Assembly (NCBI GenBank): GCA_029858255.1
Contig: JAOUFJ010000023.1
Coordinates: 1 to 37,802, forward strand
Direction: 5' to 3'
DNA from: a candidate division WOR-3 bacterium
GTDB lineage: Bacteria > Hydrothermota > Tepidihabitantia > SM23-42
Length of the DNA: 37,802 bases
How positions within the stretch are numbered: position 1 is the stretch's first letter; each line of letters starts with the position of its first letter. This document shows, piece after piece, positions 1 through 8,234 of the stretch. The notes beneath the pieces were generated by a model, which was given only the letters and a program-made list of their open reading frames with translations, was not told the origin of the DNA and did no database searches. Both the position numbers and the translations under genes were made by a program.

Positions 1-2495
1 ATCTTGTAAGTGTCTCCCTGGGTCCAGTCAACAAACGCAAACGGATATGCCCAGGTAATCTGGGGCATACGGTCAGGCAGATACGGATAGCCGAATAATT
101 TGGCCGGTGCGGTCCATTTGAGATTGGCTCCGAGATATGAATAGTAGATTTCGTAGTCGCCGTCAGCATGTTCCTCCCAGATAATGACATTGTTGGCAAT
201 AACCGGTGCCGACGAAGTGGCAGGCGTATTCGAGATCCGCTTGGCCTTGCCAAAACCACCGGTCCCGCCCACGCAATACCAGATATCCGTATTGTTCTCG
301 TAAACAACGTAGGCAGTGGTCCCCTTCACTTCAATACAAGGATTTGTGCCGGTGAAGCTCAAGGTCTTATATTGCCACTCGCCTTCTCTATCGCGACAGG
401 CAAAGTAGAAAGTACTTGAGTTAGGTCGATTCCAGACAACCATGGGTTGATAATCTGTATCAGTCCCGATCGTTGGCAGAAGCTTCCCCAGGTCTGCCGG
501 CTGCGTCGATTGATCATCCAGTAGGAACCACTCAACAGATTCCGGATCACCCAATGCAAACTCACCGTACCACAGTTGCCAGTCTTGCTCATCATTGTAG
601 ACTTTGCCGTATACGATATGTAGTTTACCGTTCTCACTTACCGAAACCGAAGGATAAAGATAGCCTACGCCGGTGAAAGTTTCCTCCTTCACTATTCGAG
701 CACTATTCCATTCACTGCCATTATAATTGCGATAATAGATGCGCGCGGTTACCTGCGAACCATTCACAACATTCTCAACCCAACAAACTGCGGGATTGTG
801 ATCACTACCAAGGTCGGCTGCGGGCCAATAACCGCTACCTAAAGAAGCTTGTGCCGCCCGGTATGTCCAGTGTTTACCACTGTCGGCCGAATACGCAACG
901 TATACCTCCTTATCCTTTGACCAAAAAGACCATGTGGTGTTGTTGCCATATAGCAGACGCCGTGCGTTATTCTTGCCGGTAGCTTCATCATCGACCAGCT
1001 TATCGATTGTGCAGCACCACTCGAAATTGGACCAAGAGCCACACAGACCATCACGTCGCATAGGACAGGCACCAGCAATCAGGTATGAGCCGACCGGTCT
1101 CGCAAGAAAGTATGTGGTTCTTGGAATTGGAGATACGTTCGCAATGAAACCTATGTCAACGTTGTCTTCAGGAGGGCATATCCAGTAGCCACCAACTTTT
1201 GCGGCATCGTAATTTAGTGGCGGATCCCAATGCATTCTATAGCCAGCATAGATAGCATCATATACCATTGTGAAGTTCTCCGGCGCCCCTGGTGCTACCT
1301 GGGTATCCGGTATGGACGGATATGGAACGTTGCCTGGAGGTTCGTAATTGAATTGTGCGTGCAAATTGCGTCCCCTTGAACCTAGTGCATGCCCATGATT
1401 CCACCATTGCTCCCCAATTGGGTTGCAGAGGCCAAAATCAACTGTATTGAGCTTATAGAAACTATCGTTCTCTGGTTGCCGTTCCCAGTGGCAATTGTTG
1501 AGATCAAAGGTTGCATTATCGCAACGGAGAATACCGCCATCAGCACCGACAAACCATTGAGCAGGAAACGTGTTATACTCCCCATAAGTATGACAGGCGG
1601 CGCCATGCCACCACCACCATTTCTGGGATTGACCATTATTGTCAAAAGCAATAGCTCCTTTCTCCCACTGCCCTTCCTCTTGGTTCTGCTTCCATACTGC
1701 AACATTCCCAAAGGACATTCCACAGGCGTAATCTTGTATGTCCAGCGGCGTTAGTCTTCCACTATGAGACCCGTAATCAGTAATCGTGTAGGGTTCCGTG
1801 TAGTAAGTTACATCCCAGTCTGCGCCATCGTTGGTACTCATGGCAATCAGACCGGAGTTATCACAACAGACCAGAATTGGTGCAGGATATATTACGTCGC
1901 TCCAATCTGACGAATAGTACCAGTCAGATAGTAGCGAATCGGAGTCGGGATTTGGATGACTTTCTGTATAATTCCAGTTTTCTCCATTATCTGTTGAGAT
2001 TAGGATAGCACCAAAACCACCGGTCATAACGACTTTCTCAACATCAAAAGGGTCTAATGAGACTGACAGAAAAGGTGTAGGCGATTGCTGACAAGGGAAA
2101 TCTGGGGGGATATTGGAAGTAATATCATCAAATCCTTGATACCCATCGCCCCGCAGGATCAAACCCTTGTGTCTTTCGGGCTCATTTTTCTTATAACCAA
2201 CAACAAAAGTAAAGATGCTTGGTCCATATCCTCCACCGACTACATCAGTATATATGTAATCCTCGTCAAAGGGTGTTGAATACCGCGTCCAGTTATATGG
2301 TGGGCCGTAAGTAGAACCAAGGATAAGCGCTTCATTGTTCGTATTATCGTAAGCAACAGCCCAGAGCCAATATCCACCAAGTCCTTGCGTGACTTCTGCC
2401 TTAATGTAGTCGGTGTCTGACGGTTGTTCCACATATCCCCATGCCCCAAACGATAGTTTTATACAAATCAACAAAGATACAAGCACATACTTCAT
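1..2495 (-). CDS. Secreted Asp-box (BNR) repeat protein, 3' end beyond window
   Basis: An open frame of 831 codons runs from an ATG at 2495 to the window edge without a stop, so the C-terminus is missing. AAGGAGG lies just upstream of the ATG. Residues 1-19 form a signal peptide (MKYVLVSLLICIKLSFGAWG). Sialidase-type Asp-box motifs (S-x-D/N-x-G-x-x-W) are visible near residues 165 (STDNGENW), 218 (STNDGADW) and 535 (SADSGKHW), which points to a beta-propeller. A fibronectin-III-like stretch lies around residues 395-440. The rest is rich in Trp, Tyr and Gly, as in extracellular proteins of this genome. By analogy with its neighbours it may end in a C-terminal sorting domain, but that part is outside the window. 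No catalytic residues of sialidases were recognised, so I do not call an enzyme. Confidence 0.85.
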   Translation of the reverse strand, partial: MKYVLVSLLICIKLSFGAWGYVEQPSDTDYIKAEVTQGLGGYWLWAVAYDNTNNEALILGSTYGPPYNWTRYSTPFDEDYIYTDVVGGGYGPSIFTFVVGYKKNEPERHKGLILRGDGYQGFDDITSNIPPDFPCQQSPTPFLSVSLDPFDVEKVVMTGGFGAILISTDNGENWNYTESHPNPDSDSLLSDWYYSSDWSDVIYPAPILVCCDNSGLIAMSTNDGADWDVTYYTEPYTITDYGSHSGRLTPLDIQDYACGMSFGNVAVWKQNQEEGQWEKGAIAFDNNGQSQKWWWWHGAACHTYGEYNTFPAQWFVGADGGILRCDNATFDLNNCHWERQPENDSFYKLNTVDFGLCNPIGEQWWNHGHALGSRGRNLHAQFNYEPPGNVPYPSIPDTQVAPGAPENFTMVYDAIYAGYRMHWDPPLNYDAAKVGGYWICPPEDNVDIGFIANVSPIPRTTYFLARPVGSYLIAGACPMRRDGLCGSWSNFEWCCTIDKLVDDEATGKNNARRLLYGNNTTWSFWSKDKEVYVAYSADSGKHWTYRAAQASLGSGYWPAADLGSDHNPAVCWVENVVNGSQVTARIYYRNYNGSEWNSARIVKEETFTGVGYLYPSVSVSENGKLHIVYGKVYNDEQDWQLWYGEFALGDPESVEWFLLDDQSTQPADLGKLLPTIGTDTDYQPMVVWNRPNSSTFYFACRDREGEWQYKTLSFTGTNPCIEVKGTTAYVVYENNTDIWYCVGGTGGFGKAKRISNTPATSSAPVIANNVIIWEEHADGDYEIYYSYLGANLKWTAPAKLFGYPYLPDRMPQITWAYPFAFVDWTQGDTYK

Positions 2496-2544
2496 TGTTC
2501 CTCCTTATACTATTATAAATTGGCACATACAGTATTCCGCGTTC

Positions 2545-2582
2545 GCCTTGTGGGCGATAGGGTTGAACATCCCCCACAAGGC
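2545..2582. repeat. Inverted repeat, 10-bp stem
   Basis: GCCTTGTGGG at 2545-2554 and CCCACAAGGC at 2573-2582 pair perfectly around an 18-base loop. It lies 50 bases upstream of the start codon at 2495, so it could be an operator or leader hairpin of that gene. Its function is not known. Confidence 0.5.
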
Positions 2583-2912
2583 TATTGAACTAGCTCTAAC
2601 CTCGCCACTTAGATTTATCAATCTATGATCGATATTTTTGACAATCCTACCGATAATGAAATAGTGCTCTGCCCGTAGATTCGTGACTAAAGATATACTC
2701 GTCCCGTGCATTTTTCCACGCAAATCCAATATCACCTCGTTTGTAGGTTTCCAGCTGCAACAGACACTTGACTATGGCGCAACTCGAAACCCATAATTCT
2801 ACTTTTGCGGAAACGAATCTATGTTCTGACTATACTAATGGACCACAAACATGCAACAGGATGTTTTTTTTTGATTGTTAACAAATATTATCAACTCATA
2901 TATTGTTCATGC

Positions 2913-2939
2913 GGAGATAACTACCGATCAGTTATCTCC
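2913..2939. repeat. Inverted repeat, 10-bp stem, 7-base loop
   Basis: GGAGATAACT at 2913-2922 pairs perfectly with AGTTATCTCC at 2930-2939. There is no T run directly after it on either strand, so it is not a standard intrinsic terminator. It sits in the middle of a gene-free region. Confidence 0.5.
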
Positions 2940-3291
2940 TCTTGATGTCAAGCACCTACCAATGGACTACTACCTACCGTAGTAACGGGTATAACCATCT
3001 GGTCTTACCTGGGAGAGACACGCCGACAACTACATAATGCTATGACGTACAACCTCCCGCTAGTATTCATAACGTATTGGTTCAAAAATTTCCAAGGAAT
3101 TAGTCGTTTTTTTTCCTCGGATGGGAGGGGATAATGGGGAGGGTGAGATCATCTTTACAAATCTTCCCAACGAAAGACAACCGGCGAAAATCATCCAATC
3201 AACCTAGAATTAGACTTCTATATTTAGAATAATCTGCCAAGATTCTATAAGTGACCAATTCCTATGAAGAATTTCTAATAACCATATAGTG

Positions 3292-3319
3292 TTGACATGC
3301 CAAGGGTTATTGATACAAT
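3292..3319 (+). promoter_or_regulatory. Sigma70-type promoter upstream of DUF2254-like gene
   Basis: TTGACA at 3292-3297 and TACAAT at 3314-3319 are separated by 16 bases. Transcription would start near 3326, covering the short frame 3350-3541 and the membrane protein gene from 3538. Confidence 0.6.
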
Positions 3320-3349
3320 ATCACGATATAGACTAGTATGTACAGATGA

Positions 3350-3541
3350 TACAAGAAGGAAAGAATCTGTTTCAAAAAGGAAATTCATGAACTCGATAGT
3401 TTTGGCAAAATTGCGGTTCCGAAGTTTTGCTCATTTGGCAACATAATCGATGGCGTCAATAAAGTTATGAAATACTCAACAGATGGTGAACGAAACATAG
3501 TTGAGAGAATCAAATCTGAAATAGTTGCGATTACCTGGTGA
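3350..3541 (+). pseudogene. Coding-like frame without a normal start, overlapping next gene
   Basis: Sixty-three sense codons follow a TGA at 3347-3349 and end with TGA at 3539-3541. The peptide has a protein-like composition (for example ELDSFGKIAVPKFCSF, then RNIVERIKSEIVAITW), but the only in-frame ATG is at 3464, leaving 25 residues. Its stop overlaps the GTG start of the next gene in the sequence GTGA, the usual arrangement for translational coupling. It is either the 3' remnant of a longer gene whose front was lost, or a small gene with an unusual start. I do not recognise the family. Because transcription from the 3292 promoter would start only about 25 bases upstream, a decayed gene is slightly more likely. 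Confidence 0.35.
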
Positions 3542-4638
3542 ATTGGATGAATGTGAAGAAATTTATCAGAGATTGGATTGGGAATTACCGGTGGTTGATA
3601 GATATTGTCATCTATCTGACAATATTCGTATTCTTGGTAATCGAGTATCTGGTGCCAACGAGAATCAATATAGATGGTGAACGCTATGTACTGAGTGCAA
3701 TATCTCAAGGACTTGCCGCACTTCTCGGAATGACATTTACGATTAGTTTGATTATGTTACAGGTCTCTCATAAGGAACCTCGCTTATTAGGTGATTTCTT
3801 TAAAGATAAATTCAACGCTCTCTATCCAATTATCATGGCTGTTGGAATAATTGTTCCGTTAGTCGTTCTGAAAATTGGGTGGTACGGATCAGGAACGAAT
3901 GTGTCGATTTCATTATGCATTCTATCTGTATTTCTAATACTCCCATATTTCTTACGTATGAAAAATAACGTCTGGTTGAATGTCGGTCTTAAGTCATGCT
4001 TCGATAATGCCAAACAAGCGTTACTGATGAATGACCGTTACGAATATTATGAAATGATAAATAGCATGGTAAAATTGGTCAAAATATCCTTAGGCACTAA
4101 TTATCGGGTCCATGAATATTGCCATGAATACATGTATGATTTGGGTAAATATTGGGTTAGAAGAGTCAATAAAAATGACGAAATTATGGTTACTACAATG
4201 GAAAGATTTTGTGAGGTGCTAAGTATGATGCCCATAAGAAGAATAAGGCATAAGGAGTTCCCCACACAAATCTATAAACTAGCCAACAACATTGTAACAG
4301 ATTTCAAACTGAAAAATATTTCGTTTTTCGCAGGACTTCTTGAAGCACTAAGTAATATAGCAAATTCAACTGAAGATTCGCGTGTTCTAAGGTATCTGTG
4401 CAATGCAATTTGGTTTCTGTCGTCAAGCTGGATCGAACAGAATCGAAGTAGCGGTTCTGCAGTAAGGAAATATCTGAGAGCGTGTGTGAGAAACCTCGGG
4501 CATTCATTCTTCATTTCCAGTATTGATGACTATCTTAATCAGCCTTCTGAAACCAGGAAATCACAAACAAGACGTGAGATTGAGCAAGAGTTGCTCGATT
4601 GGCTTAAGAAACAGGAAATTGAGAGTAAGCCTGCGTGA
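3538..4638 (+). CDS. DUF2254-like membrane protein
   Basis: This 366-residue protein has four predicted membrane segments in its first 140 residues (about 20-38, 54-75, 96-114 and 122-139). The second carries SAISQGLAALLGMTFTISLI, which resembles the membrane core of DUF2254 proteins. The remaining 225 residues are soluble, helical and charged. The GTG at 3538 overlaps the stop of the preceding frame; an ATG at 3547 is an alternative start. There is no strong ribosome binding site, which fits translational coupling. The gene is clearly AT-richer than those to its right, suggesting a recent arrival. Function is unknown; DUF2254 proteins are uncharacterised inner-membrane proteins. The family assignment is by motif recall and needs a profile search. 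Confidence 0.7.
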   Translation: MNWMNVKKFIRDWIGNYRWLIDIVIYLTIFVFLVIEYLVPTRINIDGERYVLSAISQGLAALLGMTFTISLIMLQVSHKEPRLLGDFFKDKFNALYPIIMAVGIIVPLVVLKIGWYGSGTNVSISLCILSVFLILPYFLRMKNNVWLNVGLKSCFDNAKQALLMNDRYEYYEMINSMVKLVKISLGTNYRVHEYCHEYMYDLGKYWVRRVNKNDEIMVTTMERFCEVLSMMPIRRIRHKEFPTQIYKLANNIVTDFKLKNISFFAGLLEALSNIANSTEDSRVLRYLCNAIWFLSSSWIEQNRSSGSAVRKYLRACVRNLGHSFFISSIDDYLNQPSETRKSQTRREIEQELLDWLKKQEIESKPA

Positions 4639-4652
4639 CATGATAATTTGAC

Positions 4653-4919
4653 ATGTCTGATTTTGACGTCGGAGCGACTACTTACGATGTAATTTCACAG
4701 ATTTATCCGTGGTTTGGCATAACATTACAAAGGAATACCATACCGTACACCAAAACCGAAGATTCAACAACCATTATTGATATTGAGCAAATCAAAGCAA
4801 TCTAGTTTCCTGCTAGACGGTATAAATCTGTCAGAAATATAGATGCTCTGAGAATATCCCTGCGAGAACCACCCAAATTCAATCTGAATTTTGGCATCTC
4901 TGGAGGTGTTGAAAAATAA
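4653..4919 (+). pseudogene. Small ORF interrupted by one in-frame TAG
   Basis: An ATG at 4653, 14 bases after the preceding gene, opens 50 codons (MSDFDVGATTYDVISQIYPW...) ending at TAG 4803-4805. The same frame then continues for 37 codons (FPARRYKSVRN...LNFGISGGVEK) to TAA at 4917-4919. Both halves look like protein, so the natural reading is an 88-residue product broken by a nonsense mutation; amber read-through is the less likely alternative. No Shine-Dalgarno sequence precedes the ATG. I do not recognise the family. It follows the DUF2254-like gene on the same strand and may have belonged to the same transcription unit. Confidence 0.45.
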
Positions 4920-5067
4920 GGCTTTGTGAAGCACTTTTTTGTCCAGGTCCTGTATTTTGTTCTATAACGCTTTCATTCCTTAAAATAGGGGTAACTAGCA
5001 CCCAAAGGGCCAACAGGGCTTGAAATGGACCTAATGATGGGTAATTTCAGAATAAAACACTGAGATG

Positions 5068-5095
5068 TTGACAAGCGCCTTTCTATGGCTATATT
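5068..5095 (+). promoter_or_regulatory. Sigma70-type promoter before lipoprotein gene
   Basis: TTGACA at 5068-5073, a 16-base spacer, and TATATT at 5090-5095. It would drive the decayed region 5119-5268 and the lipoprotein gene from 5277. Confidence 0.6.
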
Positions 5096-5118
5096 CTGTC
5101 AACGTATAGCGATATTGA

Positions 5119-5268
5119 GGAGGAAACGATGCCAGTAATCGGGATTCTGGAGGAATTACACAGAATAGGGAATTCAGCATTAATATATACAATATTTTGG
5201 GTCAAAAAGTGAAGACAATCCGGCAGGGTAAAAGAGGAGCCGGAACCAAAATTGTTTTCATAAAATAA
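5119..5268 (+). pseudogene. Remnant of a C-terminal sorting domain
   Basis: Forty-nine codons without a start end at TAA 5266-5268. They include FSINIYNILGQKVKTIRQG, which matches the central strand of the FlgD-like sorting domain found at the ends of other proteins in this window (compare 'VRLAVYDLIGQEVAKLVD'). The usual WDGRD..G..VPSGVYF part is missing, and the frame jumps straight to a short IVFIK end, so the domain is deleted internally and the protein body is gone. A second frame, ATG 5129 to TGA 5212 (27 residues, starting MPVIGILEELHRI), has a strong GAGGAGG before it, but it overlaps this remnant and may be fortuitous. Confidence 0.45.
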
Positions 5269-5276
5269 GGAACGAC

Positions 5277-5969
5277 ATGAAAAAATTTGTTCCAATAATA
5301 ATGTTAATGGTCATTGTTTTCAGTTGTGTCCAAGAAGAGGATAAGATCATCTATTATGTTGATGGCGGACCAACTATTTTTCGCACTCACCACTTTCCAA
5401 TCGATACCCTCGGTACCTATGATTCTACATTAACGCTTCAGATTTCATCGGACACTACCTGGAACTCAATAATCGTAGGACTGAATGGTGAAGTATTGAC
5501 CAACCCCATTATTGTAGGAAACAGCATAATCTTTACCAAAGAGATCACGACCGCGACTATTGAATATTGGTTAGAGATCACATCTGATTTTGGTGATGCA
5601 TTTGCGGTTTGTTCGATGCCCGGTCCTTTTAAAATATTCAAGCCCCCCAGTTTATGGATAACCCCGGGTCAGGATTGTGAGATCAGCTGGCAGCACGCTC
5701 AATATGCACAATGGTATGAATTAGATATTAACTGCTTTGATACACTTTACCAACTCATGTGGGATACTTCAATCATCTGTACTGATACCTCAACCATTAT
5801 TATACCTGGCGATAGAATAAACTTCTACGGTGGCATAAGTGTGCTCATTATCGCCGGTAACGGTGCTAGTCTATTACCCGGCGATGAAGGAAATGTGAAA
5901 GGTAATGGTCAGGGTTTCTGGACCGCACGCTCAAAGACCCATCGGGCGATTAAACTTGGTTACTGGTAA
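5277..5969 (+). CDS. Predicted lipoprotein of unknown function
   Basis: The 230-residue product starts with a lipoprotein signal (MKKFVPIIMLMVIVFSC) with the lipid-accepting cysteine at residue 17. AAGGAAC lies just before the ATG. The mature part is acidic and beta-rich, with many Thr, Ile and Trp residues. Segments such as PPSLWITPGQDCEISWQHAQ at about 124-143 look like the start of an Ig or fibronectin-III fold. No enzyme motif is visible. It lies behind the 5068 promoter and stands alone. It probably sits in an envelope membrane, but its role is unknown. Confidence 0.75.
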   Translation: MKKFVPIIMLMVIVFSCVQEEDKIIYYVDGGPTIFRTHHFPIDTLGTYDSTLTLQISSDTTWNSIIVGLNGEVLTNPIIVGNSIIFTKEITTATIEYWLEITSDFGDAFAVCSMPGPFKIFKPPSLWITPGQDCEISWQHAQYAQWYELDINCFDTLYQLMWDTSIICTDTSTIIIPGDRINFYGGISVLIIAGNGASLLPGDEGNVKGNGQGFWTARSKTHRAIKLGYW

Positions 5970-6053
5970 GAACTGAATTCAAAAAATTCTTATAGAAAGT
6001 ATTATTGAGAACGTTCATGATTGACAACCATAATGATCTGTGTCTACTCGACC

Positions 6054-6173
6054 ATGGAAAGAACATTATTAATTATCAAACCAGATGCCGTGAAGAGAAA
6101 CCTGGGCGGCAATATCATGAAGCAAATAATGGATGCGGGATTCTACAAAAGAAGACGATGGGGTCACCTATGA
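6054..6173 (+). pseudogene. ndk: 5' fragment of nucleoside diphosphate kinase gene
   Basis: The ATG at 6054 opens 39 codons. The first 30 (MERTLLIIKPDAVKRNLGGN, then IMKQIMDAGF) are the conserved N-terminal strand and helix of nucleoside diphosphate kinase, including the KPDAV motif. After residue 30 the similarity ends and the frame closes at TGA 6171-6173. The normal enzyme has about 140-150 residues with its catalytic histidine near 118, so this piece cannot be active. The break comes about 30 bases before the inverted-repeat element at 6178-6300, suggesting that a rearrangement or deletion at the element removed the rest. TTGACA at 6021-6026 with a weak TCTACT 16 bases later may be the old promoter. 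Confidence 0.7.
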
Positions 6174-6177
6174 TACA

Positions 6178-6300
6178 TGGGGACAGGCATACACTTTTAT
6201 AACTTTTATTGCAGCATCTCACATAAAACCAACACATTTCTGTTAGTCCCTGGATAAAAGCCGCAATCAGCAAATGTCCAAAATGCCAGGCCTGTCCCCA
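6178..6300. repeat. GGGGACAGGC inverted-repeat element, copy 1
   Basis: TGGGGACAGGC at 6178-6188 and GCCTGTCCCCA at 6290-6300 form perfect 11-base inverted ends of a 123-bp element. The left end (GGCATACACTTTTATAACTT) resembles that of the copy at 9930-10020. It lies between the ndk fragment and the 3' end of the minus-strand gene at 6309. Such small elements are likely mobilised in trans (REP-like or MITE-like); no transposase gene is in the window. Confidence 0.65.
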
Positions 6301-6308
6301 ACGGAATC

Positions 6309-8024
6309 TTATCTCACCAATAGGAATTTTCTGACGATATTGGCTTCCGCCTCGGTTTTCAGACTGTAGAAGTACACTCCCGCTGGAAGGTTTAGTAGAA
6401 AGGTATTCTGGTAATCCCCGGCAGGTAGATCGACGTTGATCAGTGTCATGCATTTCCTTCCGACCGCATCGTACACAGCGAGTTCTACCTCTGTCGCTTG
6501 TTGCAACGAGAAAGCGACACTTGCTTTGCCGCTGACGATCGTAGGCACTCTGAAAATTGCCTCGTTCGGGGTTAGTGAAACCCACTCACCCACACCGGTA
6601 GGGTTGGTAATATGGATCCGCATCATCCAATCGCCGCCCCAGACCGTGCCGTTAGTGAAACTGCCGCCGATACTGTACCACATGTAATCAGGATAGTCGG
6701 CCTCATAATCAAAGGACAATGCCGGACAGTATCCCCCCGCCCCGACCTGATAGTACATGAAAAAGACATTGCTGCCAACAGTAAACCACGTCTGCATTGT
6801 GTCGACGCCAATATAGTTCCACACATTAGTCTGTATCGTCGTATTAGCGAGCTCCCATCGCATATTTGTGGGCGCAGAAGCACCGTCATATATTCTAAAA
6901 GTGGCACTGTTAGCACCGGCCGGCTGGAGAAAACACGCGATCGAATCGACCCACCAATCTTCAGTTACAGGGAATTGCACACCCCAACCATTGCCCGGAT
7001 CGAACCAGTACGCGTTACCATAAGCAAATCCGTCATCATAGATCAACCAGTCAGTTACCGTCACTTCAACAACCATCGTGTCATTTAACAGATTCTCGTC
7101 ACCTGCAAGTTGTGTGTAGACAGTCACCGTATAGAGCCCGCTTGCGAAGGTGAAGGAATCAGGAAATACGACAGATTCTGTACTGTCAGGGTCAAGATTG
7201 TATACAGATACAGTTGAACTAAAGGCACCGGGATTGATCTCACAAGTAACATCAAAGCTCTCGGTATTCAACCCGTAGTTCTTCACCGTCGCTTCAGGGA
7301 AAAATGTAGTGTCAGTTGGCAGATTTACCGGTATGTCGATTGAAGCCATACCAACATCGTGGTCTGCCGGGGATTCTATGAGTACATTATCGATTCCGAA
7401 TGCCCAACCCCAGCCACCTGTTGGGTCTTCATAGGTGAATTGGACCTGCAGAGAATCTGCAGGCAGATAACCCGTTAGATCAAATGTATCCACAGCACCG
7501 GCATCAACATAATAAGTCGCCAATTGATTCCAGCTGCCCCAGGCACTTCCATTATGGAATCTGATATACGATGCGCCAATAGGAGGATCAAAAATAGTAA
7601 AAGCCCAACTATAGCTAAATCGTAGGTTACCGATACTTGCACATGACACGGCGGGTGATATAAGGTATTCTGTCCCGGCTGGTGCTGAAACTCCAGCATC
7701 ATCATCTGAGTAGTAGGCATATGCTGTACCATAGTTTGGTGGAGTGAAGAAAAGGTCGTCCGTAGTACCAACCTCCCACGTAAAGCCGTCACTATTGCCA
7801 TCTATGACTTGCCAGGTGGCAGGCATTCCGGATTCAAAATCCTCGAAAAACAGCACGAATCTTTCCGTTGGCATTTCAAAATCACAAATGTGAAATAATG
7901 TTCGTGTTATTTGCCGGTCACTTGTATTTTTCGACTGTTTTCCAAATTCCGTTGTATAGGTAGTATTTGAGGCATGTAGCCCTAGAACACAAGCTAATGC
8001 CAAGATAACGAACAATTTGTTCAT
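6309..8024 (-). CDS. Secreted choice-of-anchor protein with C-terminal sorting domain
   Basis: The start is placed at the ATG at 8024, not the in-frame ATG 12 bases upstream, because GGAGGAG lies inside those four codons and serves as ribosome binding site. The 571-residue product begins with a signal peptide (MNKLFVILALACVLGLHAS). A choice-of-anchor J / cleaved-adhesin-like module spans about 55-215 (FFEDFESGMPATWQ ... GIDNVLIES), followed by a CARDB-like Ig module at about 220-325. A third beta-rich module lies at about 325-480. The last 80 residues are the FlgD-like sorting domain (VELAVYDAVGRKCMTLINVD ... GVYFYSLKTEAE ... KFLLVR). It is an extracellular or surface protein, probably adhesive; no catalytic motif was seen. 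Confidence 0.88.
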   Translation of the reverse strand: MNKLFVILALACVLGLHASNTTYTTEFGKQSKNTSDRQITRTLFHICDFEMPTERFVLFFEDFESGMPATWQVIDGNSDGFTWEVGTTDDLFFTPPNYGTAYAYYSDDDAGVSAPAGTEYLISPAVSCASIGNLRFSYSWAFTIFDPPIGASYIRFHNGSAWGSWNQLATYYVDAGAVDTFDLTGYLPADSLQVQFTYEDPTGGWGWAFGIDNVLIESPADHDVGMASIDIPVNLPTDTTFFPEATVKNYGLNTESFDVTCEINPGAFSSTVSVYNLDPDSTESVVFPDSFTFASGLYTVTVYTQLAGDENLLNDTMVVEVTVTDWLIYDDGFAYGNAYWFDPGNGWGVQFPVTEDWWVDSIACFLQPAGANSATFRIYDGASAPTNMRWELANTTIQTNVWNYIGVDTMQTWFTVGSNVFFMYYQVGAGGYCPALSFDYEADYPDYMWYSIGGSFTNGTVWGGDWMMRIHITNPTGVGEWVSLTPNEAIFRVPTIVSGKASVAFSLQQATEVELAVYDAVGRKCMTLINVDLPAGDYQNTFLLNLPAGVYFYSLKTEAEANIVRKFLLVR

Positions 8025-8166
8025 GGTCTCCTCCACATGTTTCTCGTTAACGGTTCTTCAGAATAATCAACCAAGGCTTTCAGCCTACAGTTAACATTTC
8101 TATGAGTCCTTATCACCTCCCTTCAAGTTTTTGCTTCAGTGGAAATCCAGCATCCCTCCACACCGA

Positions 8167-8194
8167 TTTTATGCAACCATATGGGACAAGTCAA
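8167..8194 (-). promoter_or_regulatory. Promoter of the 6309-8024 gene
   Basis: On the minus strand, TTGACT (8189-8194), 16 bases, then ATAAAA (8167-8172). The leader is about 136 bases. It contains GGAGGTGATA (8111-8120), an almost complete anti-Shine-Dalgarno match, followed by an open frame from GTG 8116 to TGA 8021 (31 codons) whose stop overlaps the ATG at 8024. This could be a leader peptide, but the GTG lies inside the binding site, so that remains weak. Confidence 0.5.
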
Positions 8195-8234
8195 CAATAC
8201 CAGATGATTCAGAGCAAACATTATGGATATCCTT

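Larger units (their letters stand above)
2496..3349. other. Long gene-free AT-rich stretch
   Basis: No convincing gene was found on either strand. The stretch holds two perfect inverted repeats (2545-2582 and 2913-2939), poly-T runs near 2865 and 3107, and a consensus promoter at its right end (3292-3319). It begins the AT-richer, gene-poor island that continues to about 5270. No clear promoter for the minus-strand gene ending at 2495 was found; a TATAAT on the minus strand at about 2507-2512 is too close to its ribosome binding site. Confidence 0.5.

Noticed and set aside
2913-2939. Intrinsic terminator at the inverted repeat
   Set aside because: No T run follows the stem on either strand and no gene ends nearby.
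6612-7088. Plus-strand frame of 158 codons opposite the adhesin-like gene
   Set aside because: It lies wholly antisense to a well-supported secreted protein, has no ribosome binding site and no domain-like composition.
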